The notes under the pieces: model-generated
The model's input: the letters and a program-made list of their open reading frames with translations, nothing else
Databases searched by the model: none
What the model was told of the DNA's origin: nothing
NCBI GenBank assembly: GCA_964017235.1
Contig: OZ024932.1
Span: 82,091,451 to 82,155,450 of the forward strand
Origin: Sabellastarte sp. h YS-2021
Taxonomy: Eukaryota > Annelida > Polychaeta > Sabellida > Sabellidae
Reading direction: 5' to 3'
DNA length: 64,000 nt
Shown: one piece after another, positions 56,053-64,000 of the stretch
Position numbering within the stretch: position 1 is the first letter of the stretch
Layout of the letters: every line of letters begins with the position of its first letter
Position numbers and translations under genes: made by a program

Positions 56053-56117
56053 AGCTATTGTAGCACAATAAAATTGAAAATTTTAATTACTTAAATGTAG
56101 CTTTTATAAGCTACAAG
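56053..56117 (+). repeat. DIRS internal complementary region
   Basis: 56053-56073 is the inverse complement of the left terminus 43663-43683 (one mismatch). 56074-56117 is the inverse complement of the right terminus 56318-56361 (one mismatch). The two halves abut exactly. In DIRS replication this region bridges the cDNA ends into a circle. Confidence 0.92.
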
Positions 56118-56179
56118 AGTCCCACCCTGCCTCCCCGCTGTATTACAGCTGAGGGGTATTAGGTTTAAAATTTCAACAA

Positions 56180-56303
56180 GAAAGTAGGACAAGATCTCAC
56201 AGTGTACCACGAGAGGACAACTTGAGGCTACGGCCAACTATAAATGTCTATTTTTCTTAGACGTTGCCCAGATGCCTTGCGGCCATCCGAGATCAGCATT
56301 CAG
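56180..56303 (-). repeat. DIRS right inverted terminal repeat
   Basis: It is the inverse complement of 43682-43807, with a few substitutions and indels (for example GTTGCCCAGATGCC versus GGCATCAGGCCAAC in the left copy). Confidence 0.9.
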
Positions 56304-56386
56304 TCCCACATGGTAAGCTTGTAGCTTATAAAAGCTACATTTAAGTAATCAAAATTTTCAATTTTGGTAGTTTAATGTGGGTGTTC

Positions 56387-56672
56387 CACCACACGACTAA
56401 GGCTCCCGATTAAGGGTTTTTGAGGGTCGGTTTCAAAAATTGCTTAGTCCCAGGCGTCCTGTAAGGGTCAGTTGTGGTCGGTTGAGGCTGTGTGAAAAAT
56501 CAAACATGTTTGATATTTCTCCCGACCCCAGCCGATTATTTTTTCCCGTCATAAACAAAATGTCTAGTCTCAGGCTTCCTCAGGCCTCCTCAGACCAAAT
56601 TTACACAGTCGTATGTTGTCCCAGGCCGCCTGCGACCCAGGATCGGGGCTTAATCCTTTGGTGGAACAAGGG
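56387..56672. mobile_element. Possible MITE with TTCCACCA ends
   Basis: GTTCCACCACACGACTAAGG on the left and CTTAATCCTTTGGTGGAAC on the right are roughly inverted. The interior is GGTCGG/CCGACC-rich, resembling parts of 38740-38920. The inverted repeats are imperfect and no target duplication is evident. Confidence 0.4.
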
Positions 56673-57021
56673 CATAAGAGTCTTTAGATTTATTAGGATT
56701 CAATAGGACCACTGGACCACCATGGCTTGTTGACTACAGTGTTAATTACCTCCACTGGCGACATTTTTGTGGGCTTTTTAAATAACGGTTAAAAGTTATG
56801 GACAGATTTTGGTAAAGTTTTCTGGAAATGCTACCAGTAGTGGCAGAAGGAACAGATGATTCCATTTCAGTGGTGATCAGGATTACTGTCGGGATCTAGA
56901 AATGTTCTGGAAGGATCTTGTCATTGAGGGATAAGGAAATTTTTACCTGTAATAAATCATTCAATTCAGGACAATCCCACAGTAGTGTCTATAATATACC
57001 CCAGTTTGATCCAGATCCCAG

Positions 57022-57168
57022 CAAGTAGAACCTCTATTATCCGACCCTCTTGGGGGAGCAACAATTAGGTCAGATAGTAGAAGGCTTAAATTGAGTTGGG
57101 AGAGTGGGTTTGAAGTCAGATAATTGAATATTCGGATAATAGAAAGTTGGATAATGGAGGTTCTACTG
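57022..57168. mobile_element. Pogo/Tigger-like MITE
   Basis: GTAGAACCTCTATTATCCGA at 57025 and TTGGATAATGGAGGTTCTAC at 57147 are inverted, and the core has further ATCCGA/TCGGATAA inversions. Ends of the CAGTAGAACCTC type are known from pogo/Tigger elements; a TA follows on the right. The left terminus is slightly decayed. Confidence 0.65.
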
Positions 57169-57598
57169 TACTGTGTTCCAGAACAGGAAGAGATAGGACT
57201 GGAAATGAGTTGTATGGCTGTTGTCTGCTCTCTCTGAGTACTTTTCTCATTATGATAGGGATCATTCTATAATTTAGATACTGAAACAATTTATAAATGA
57301 AAAGTCCATTGAAAAAAATACTGTATGATAAACAACGGTAGAAATGATTCATCATGCTTTTCTATGATCATAATCTAAATTCATTCAGTAGAATCTGTGT
57401 TGTCCAGACATGCTGGGAAAGAAAGATTATGTATGGATAACAGATTGATCATAAACAAATAGGTATTTTAGTATACAATAAGAAGGAAATAAATATTTAT
57501 GTTTGTGTTTAAGTAAATAAAAATAGGATACCAAATTAACAGGCAGAAATGGGGTAAATTTTGAAACCCATTATACCGATATATCATATGATCACCAG

Positions 57599-57729
57599 GT
57601 GAACCACATCTTTGACCATCTGGAAGTGACCAGACATTTCAACGGACCAGTGTTGTTCACAGAGGATGACCACCTAGTGTCTGCAGACTTCATTCATACT
57701 TTAATGAAGATGTACAGGTTCCGGGAAAG
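57599..57729 (+). CDS. MGAT2: MGAT2 internal exon C (metal-binding motif exon)
   Basis: This 131-bp exon lies between an acceptor ATCACCAG and a donor GTATGC. It starts in phase 0, continuing exon B directly, and reads VNHIFDHLEVTRHFNGPVL then LFTEDDHLVSADFIHTLMKM and ends RFRE plus two bases. TEDDH occupies the place of the EEDH motif that binds Mn-UDP-GlcNAc in vertebrate MGAT2, here Glu-Asp-Asp. The polypyrimidine tract upstream is weak. The next exon (around the conserved Cys and LSLGTY region) was not found before the window end. Confidence 0.88.
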
Positions 57730-59211
57730 GTATGCTGCTCCTTTGAGTGTGCTTTGTATTAAATTATATTTTCATGAAGTTTTGAGAAAATGTGTCATTC
57801 ACAGGTTATCTTTGTCTTGCGGTATTTCATATATTTATAAAATCTCAGGGTCTCTATGAACATTCCTTTAAGTCTGTGTTTGTGAAGTAAAATATTCTGT
57901 TCTACAAGAAATGTAAGTAATTATTACGAGTACTGAAAGGTTTGTATTTATAGTCCATATGCTTTGATTTTGCTGTAGTCTTTTCAAAAGAGTATTTTGT
58001 TTTGTGAAACTTATGCAGTGGTCCAAATATTTATATCAAAAATAGGACAGTTTTTGCTATTTTATGCAAGAAGGTCATTGTTGTGTATCACTAAATTGTA
58101 TATTTTCTGAAGAGTAACATATTAGTAATAGTGTGATAAAGAACAAAAATCAGTAGTTATGGCAGCCAAGTCTCAAAGGAAAAGAGTAAAAGACCATAAT
58201 ACCATGTGACAAACATGACCTAATGCTAACTAAGAGAATTTACTAAGAAAGTTGGTCTTTAGATGGGCACCTCTTCAGTTCAGTCCTTAGCCAGAGGTAA
58301 CCTGTGACTTAATGGCATCTTGTTTAAGGGAGTAGAATTCCCCATTATGCTGTAGAAACTTGCAATAGACATCAGGCATATATATATGTTACTAAATGAC
58401 CTAAAGAATTGCTCGACTTAACTTGATACAACACATTGAAGTGTAATGCCAGAGAACAAGGAGAAAAAGTAAGTCATGTAACTAAAGTGGAATGAAGAAA
58501 GTAGTTCACAAATGTATGGGGCATGTAAACTGGAAAGTACATATTCCCTGACCATGTTTATGCATTTGTTCATGAGAGTGTAAGTCAGACAAAGGGGTTA
58601 AACAGGTTGAGTATGGTATGAAGTGGCTCAATAAACTAGAAGCTTGGCTATACCATTCACTCTTCCCCACAGTCTTTGGGACTTCATTATGCTTTTCTCC
58701 AGGCAGTGTTTTGTTTGTTAATTTAGCATATGCTGTGAATCAGTACAAATCAGGAACTAGATAATAAATTAAATAAATTTCAGCCAATCAGGATTACTGA
58801 TACAAAAAAATATAATTTTGTGTATTGATTGGTTTTATACAGATTTGGAGAGCTCAGTGGATTTAAAAATATATATTTCACAATTTCAGTGTGCCTCAAA
58901 GATTAAATAAAGTGTCTTTTTCCTATAAATAATGCATATATGTTGTGGTTGTGTCAATGTATATTTTTATCAAAAGAGGTTTACAGGAAATTAAATTATG
59001 TTCTATTTGTAATCAATTACAAGCACCATATTTTCCTGCCATTAGTCTCAGCCTCTGTCAGATATACTTAGTGAATTATATTCAGATAATGACGCCTTGT
59101 AACAACTTATTTTGTATCAACGACTTGTTTTGTAATATATGACTTATTTTGTATAAATTTTTGACTTATTTTGTATTACCAACTTATTTAATTTGTAATA
59201 AAGTTGTCTTA
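57730..59211. other. MGAT2 intron, nothing recognised
   Basis: AT-rich. Near 59085-59200 a loose ACTTATTTTGTAT-type repeat occurs five times at 15-30 bp spacing. No exon recognised. Confidence 0.5.
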
Positions 59212-60484
59212 TTAATTGCTTGTTTGTATATGGGAGAAAATCAGGCTCTGCCGGCTCCGCGTTTCGTTTTCCTTCTAACTCTGTGACCTTTGGGTGGATT
59301 CTTTTCAAATTTGGCAGGTGTATGCAGTAGCCTTGGGGAATTGTTTTGAATATGCTGCAGTGACATTTTGACCAATCAGAGAGGTCACATGACCCAAAAA
59401 TGTCTTTTTTCGATGGATAAGCTTGTCCGGATGATAACTTGAAAGGGATTTTAAATCAATTCACCTGAAACTTGGCAAATACATTCTATTAAAATCTGGA
59501 AATCATTAGATTTTGGCATGATTGGTTAAGAAATGGCCGAGTAATTAATAATTAATTAATCATTATGAATTTTCCAAATAAGGAAAACACAAAAATGCTT
59601 ATATCTCGAAAACCGTGCGAGATAGAGCGATTTCAACGAAATTTTTGACCCACAGGGTATCTCTGTAGAGTAACCATCCCAATTTTCCAAAAAATTTGTC
59701 TCACCAAAACTGGCGGCCATTTTGAATTTTCGAATTTTTCGCAAAAATTGCAAAACACAAAATGCTTATATCTCGACAATCGTGCTAGATAGAGCGATTT
59801 CGATGAAATTTTCGACCCACAGGGTATCTGTGCAGAGTAGCCATCCCAATTTGCAACAATTTTTTTGTCTCACCCAAAATGGCGGCCATTTTGAATTTTC
59901 AAATTTTTCGCAGAAATGGCAAAACACAAAAATGCTTATATCTTGAAAACCGTGCTAGATAGAGCGATTTCGATGAAATTTTTGACCCACAGGGTATCTC
60001 TCCAGAGTAGCCATCCCTATTTTCAAAAAAAATTTGTCTTGCCCAGAATGGTGGCCATTTTGAATTTTCGAATTTTTTCGCAAAAATTGCAAAACACAAA
60101 AATGCTTATTATTCGAAAACCGTGCGATTTGTACAAAATTTTTGACCCACAGGGTATCTCTGCAGAGTAGCAATTCCAATTTTCAAAAAATGGTGGCCAT
60201 TTTGAATTTTCAAATTTTTGGCAAAATTACAAAACACAGAACTGCTTATATCTCGCAAAACTGTGCTAGATAGAGTAATTTCAACAAAATTTTAACCGAT
60301 AGGGTATCTCTGCAGAGTAGCCATCTCAATTTTCAAAACATTTTTGTCTCGCCAAAAATGGCGGCCATTTTGAATTTTCTAATTTTTTGCAAAAAATGCA
60401 AAACACAAAAATGCTTATATCTCGAAAACCGTGCTAGATAGAGCAGACTATGCAGACTATGCTGTGCAAAAACATTATCTTTTT
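59212..60484 (+). mobile_element. H1 Helentron/pearl-like element, copy 3 (169-bp core only, 3' end displaced)
   Basis: The head TTAATTGCTTGTTTGTATATGG corresponds to H1 with its inverted-repeat hairpin deleted. The module CTGCCGGCTCCG and AACTCTGTGACCTTTGGG follows, then about five 169-bp monomers to about 60445. There is no 132-bp array. It reaches the start of the 3' hairpin region (TGCAAAAACATTATCTTTT) and then meets H2 copy 3 at 60485, where H2 seems to have inserted into the T-run. Confidence 0.75.
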
Positions 60485-61869
60485 ACCCCACAGCCCTTAA
60501 TGGCTGTTGGGGTATTGTTTTCACCCATGGTGTCCGGATGGGCGGGCGGGCGGGCGTCCGGGCGGGCGGGCGGGTAGGTGGGCGGGCGGCGGGAAATAGT
60601 TTGTCCGGGCTGTATCTCAGAAACCGTAAGGTGTAGGAAGTCGATACTTGGCAGGGACATTGGTTAGGGGGTGTAGCTGTGCAACGTCATGGTCTGACCT
60701 TGATTTGACCTTTGACCTTGCCGTAGTGACCTTGAGTTTGAAAATCTTGTCCGGGCTATATCTCGGAAACTGTAAGGTGTAGGAAGTTGATACTTGGTAG
60801 GGACATTGGTTAGGGGGTGTAGTTGTGCAACGTCGTAGTCTGACCTTGATTTGACCTTTGACCTTGCCGTAGTGACCTTGACCTATAAAATCTTGTCCGG
60901 GCTATATCTCGGAAACCGTAAGGTGTAGGAAGTTGATACTTGGTAGGGATATTGGTTAGGGGGTGTAGGTGTGCAATGTCATGGTCTGACCTTGATTTGA
61001 CCTTTGACCTTGCCGTAGTGACCTTGACCTATAAAATATTGTCCGGGCTATATCTCGGAAACTGTAAGGCTTGGGAAGTTGATATTTGGTAGGGACATTG
61101 GTTAGGGGGTGTAGGTGTGCAACGTCATGGTGTGACCTTGATTTGACCTTTGACCTTGCTGTAGTGACCTTGACCTATAAAATGTTGTCCGGGCTATATC
61201 TCAGAAACCGTAAGGTGTAGGAAGTTGATACGTGGTACGGATATTGGTTAATGGGTGTAGGTGTGCAACGTCATGGTGTGACCTTGATTTGACCTGTGAC
61301 CTTGCCGTAGTGGCCTTGACCTATAAAATCTTGTCCAGGCTATATCTCAGAAACCGTAAGGTGTAGGAAGTTGATACTTGGTAGGGATATTGCTTAGGGG
61401 GTGTAGGTGTGCAGCGTCATGGTCTGACCTTGATTTGACCTTTGACCTTGCCGTAGTGACCTTGACCTATAAAATGTTGTCTGGGCTATATCTCAGAAAC
61501 CGTAAGGTGTAGGAAGTTGATACTTGGTAGGGATATTGATTAGGGGGTGTAGGTGTGCAACGTCATGGTCTGACCTTGATTTGACCTTTAACCTTGCTGT
61601 AGTGACCTTGACCTATAAAATATTGTCCGGGCTTTATCTCGGAAACTGTTAGGTGCAGGAAGTTGATATTTGGTAGAGACATTGGCTAGGGGGTGTAGGT
61701 GTGCAGCATCATGGTGTGACCTTGATTTGACCTTTGACCTTGCCATAGTGACCTTGACCTATAAAATCGTCAGGGCTGTATCTCGGAAACCGTAAGGTGT
61801 AGGAAGTTGATACTTGGTAGGGACATTGGTTATTGGCTATAGGTGTGTATTATCATGGTGTGACCTTCA
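60485..61869 (+). mobile_element. H2 Helitron-like element, copy 3, with 147-bp tandem core
   Basis: The head is ACCCCACAGCCCTTAATGGC, then GGGGTATTGTTTTCACCCAT and a long GGGCGGGCG microsatellite (about 60541-60592). About eight to nine well-conserved 147-bp monomers follow. The copy stops mid-monomer (GTGACCTTCA) where H1 copy 4 begins; the rest presumably lies beyond the window. Confidence 0.85.
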
Positions 61870-64000
61870 TTAAGCGTCCCACAAGGGACGCTTGTTTGTG
61901 TATGGGAGAGCTTACGGCTCCGCCGGCTCCGGCGGCTCCGGCGGCTCCGTATTTTATTTTCCTTGTAACTCTGTAACCGTTAGGCGGATTCTTTTCAAAT
62001 TTGGCAGGTTTAGGCAGTAGCCTTGGGGAATTTTTTTGAATATGCTGCAGTGACATTTCAACCAATTAGAGAGGTCACATGACCAAAAATGTCTTTTTTC
62101 GATGGGGAAGCTTGTCCGGATGATAACTTGAAAGGAATTTTATCAATTCACCTGAAACTTGGCAAATACATTCATTCTATTAAAATCTGGAAATCATTAG
62201 ATTTTGGCATTGATTGGTCAAGAAATGGCCGAGTAATTAATGATTAATTAATCATTACGAATTTTCCAAATAAGGAAAACACAAAAATGCTTATATCTCG
62301 AAAACCGTGCTAGATAGAGCGATTTCAACGAAATTTTTGACCCAGAGGGTATCGCTGCGGAGTAGTTTTCCCAATTTTCAAAAAATTTTTGTCTCGCCCA
62401 AAATGGCGGCCATTTTGAATTTTCGAAATTTTCGCAAAAATTGCAAAACACAAAAATGCTTATATCTCAAAAAACGTGCTAGATAGAGCGATTTCGACAA
62501 AATTTTTGACCCGCAGGATATCTCTGCGGAGTACTTTTCCCAATTTTCAAAAAATTTTTGTCTCGCCAAAAATGGCGGCCATTTTGAATTTTCGAATTTT
62601 TCGCAAAAATTGCAAAACATAAAAATGCTTATATCTCGAAAACCCTGCTAGATAGAGCGATTTCGACGAAATTTTTGACCCAAAGGGTATATCTGCAGAG
62701 TAGCCATGCCAATTTTCAAAAAAATTTTGTCTCGCCAAAAATGGCGGCCATTTTGAATTTTCGAATTTTTCGCAAAAATTGCAAAACATAAAAATGCTTA
62801 TATCTCAAAAACCCTGCTAGATAGAGCGATTTCGACGAAATTTTTGACCCACAGGGTATCTCTGCAGAGTAGCCATGCCAATTTTCAAACAAAAAATTTC
62901 TCGCAAAAAATGGCGGCCATTTTGAATTTTCGAATTTTTCGCAAAATTGCAAAACACAAAAATGCTTATATCTCGAAAACCGTGCTAGATAGAGCGATTT
63001 CGATGAAATTTTTGACCCACTGGGTATCTCTGCAGAGTAGCCATGCCAATTTTCAAAAAAATTTTGTCTTGCCAAAAATGGCGGCCATTTTGAATTTTCG
63101 AATTTTTTCGCAAAAATTGCAAAACACAAAAATGCTAATATTTCGAAAACCGTGCTACATAGAGCGATTTCGACGAAATTTTTTATCTTCAGGGTATCTC
63201 TGCAGAGCAGCTATCCCAAAGAGCTTTCACTTGGTGAAGTTTCAGACCCATAGCTAATTGCTCACCTACTCAAAAAGAGTAAATGCGAATTACCTCTAAA
63301 AGTATTGCAGATGGCCAATTTTTCTCAAATAACTCATTCACCTACTTTTGGAAGAGCTTTCACATGGTGAAGTTTCAGACCCATAGCCAATTACTCACCT
63401 ACTCAAAATGAGTAAATGCGAATTATCTCTAAAATTATTGCAGATAGCCAATTTTTCTCAAATAACTCATTCACCTACTTTTGGGAGAGCTTTCACATGG
63501 TGAAGTTTCAGACCCATAGCTAATTATTTACCTACTCAAAATGAGTAAATGCTAATTATCTGTAAAAGTATTGCGGATACCCAATTTTTAACAAATAACT
63601 CATTCATCTACTTGTGGGAGAGCTTTCACATGGTGAAGTTTCAGACCCATAGCTAATTACTCACCTACTCAAAATGAGTAAATGCGAATTATCTCTAAAA
63701 GTATTGCAGATAGCCAATTTTTCTCAAATAACTCATTCACCTACTTTTGGCAGAGCTTTCACTTGGTGAAGTTTCAGACCCATAGCTAATTACTCACCAA
63801 CTCAAAATGAGTAAATGCGAATTATCTCTAAAAGTATTGCAGATAGCCAATTTTTGTCAAAAAAATCATTCACCTACTTTTGGGAGAGCTTTCACTTGGT
63901 GAAGTTTCAGACCCATAGCTAATTACTCACCTACTCAAAATGAGTAAATGCGAATTATCTCTAAAAGTATTGCAGATAGCCAATTTTTCTCAAATAACTC
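61870..64000 (+). mobile_element. H1 Helentron/pearl-like element, copy 4 (runs off window)
   Basis: It starts TTAAGCGTCCCACAAGGGAC, with the intact 5' hairpin AAGCGTCCC/GGGACGCTT, then the GGCTCCGCC microsatellite. Six 169-bp monomers run to about 63215, where the array switches at the same place as in copy 1 to the 132-bp array, which continues to the end of the window. Sequence is very close to copy 1 over its whole visible length. Confidence 0.85.

Larger units (their letters stand above)
43663..56361 (+). mobile_element. DIRS-like tyrosine-recombinase retrotransposon, split by nested insertions
   Basis: The left end TTTTATTGCGCTACAATAGC and right end AAAATTTTCAA bound an element of about 6.05 kb once the nested insertion 46668-53318 is subtracted. 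It has inverted terminal repeats of about 125 bp, an internal complementary region whose halves are complements of the two outer ends, and remnants of gag, reverse transcriptase, RNase H and a tyrosine recombinase on the plus strand. This arrangement defines DIRS-type elements, which integrate by recombinase without target duplication. All ORFs carry frameshifts, so the copy is dead. It lies in the MGAT2 intron, in gene orientation. Confidence 0.9.

Overview
The window looks like animal nuclear DNA. It has GT-AG introns, interspersed non-LTR, DIRS-like and MITE insertions, tRNA-derived SINEs, and no bacterial-style operons. The dominant repeats are short non-autonomous elements with a hairpin/CTAG 3' end, a GC-rich microsatellite near the 5' end and a core of 130-350 bp tandem monomers. 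This architecture resembles the 'pearl'/Helentron-type elements known from bivalve molluscs. A lophotrochozoan, most likely a bivalve, is my inference; I cannot name the species.

Only one host gene is recognisable: three + strand exons (33150-33247, 37938-38037, 57599-57729) of alpha-1,6-mannosyl-glycoprotein 2-beta-N-acetylglucosaminyltransferase (MGAT2, N-glycan branching in the Golgi). Their reading phases join correctly. Upstream and downstream exons were not found. Almost everything else is mobile DNA or unassigned intronic/intergenic sequence.

Labels used for the Helitron-like families (mine, by terminal sequence): H1 (AAGCGTCCC ends), H2 (CCCTTAAGGG), H3 (CCCCAGACG), H4 (ATCCACCGG), H5 (CCAAGGAGG), H6 (GGGTGGGTT), H7 (TATCTCCC). 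X is a separate inverted-repeat element.

Layout: 1-739 and 6683-7860 are two halves of one minus-strand CR1/L2-like LINE split by a 5.9 kb H1 element carrying two different satellite arrays. 9156-15138 is a four-level nest (H2, then X, then H3, then a hAT-like MITE). 15697-20380 holds H5 with a SINE and H4 inside, followed by a second H1. 20651-21992 is a tandem array related to the H1 satellite, and 21993-25244 is a second H3 copy. 29039-30684 is an inverted H4. 31576-37512 holds H6, MGAT2 exon A, H7, a SINE and H2. 38209-41058 is a tandem duplication. 43663-56361 is a decayed DIRS-like retrotransposon with inverted terminal repeats and a diagnostic internal complementary region. Its reverse transcriptase is split by two nested MITEs, and the inner MITE is split by a 5.9 kb LINE. 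59212-64000 is H1, H2 and H1 again.

The most notable item is the LINE at 46849-52783. It is flanked by an 11-bp target-site duplication and has a poly(A) tail. Its first ORF is a NADAR (YbiA-like, NAD/ADP-ribose-related) domain protein, followed by a 1.3 kb repetitive spacer and an APE endonuclease/reverse transcriptase ORF broken by one in-frame stop. Other notable signals are five hAT-like MITEs with exact 8-bp target duplications and arrays of nuclear-receptor-like TGACCT half-sites in H2, H4 and H1.
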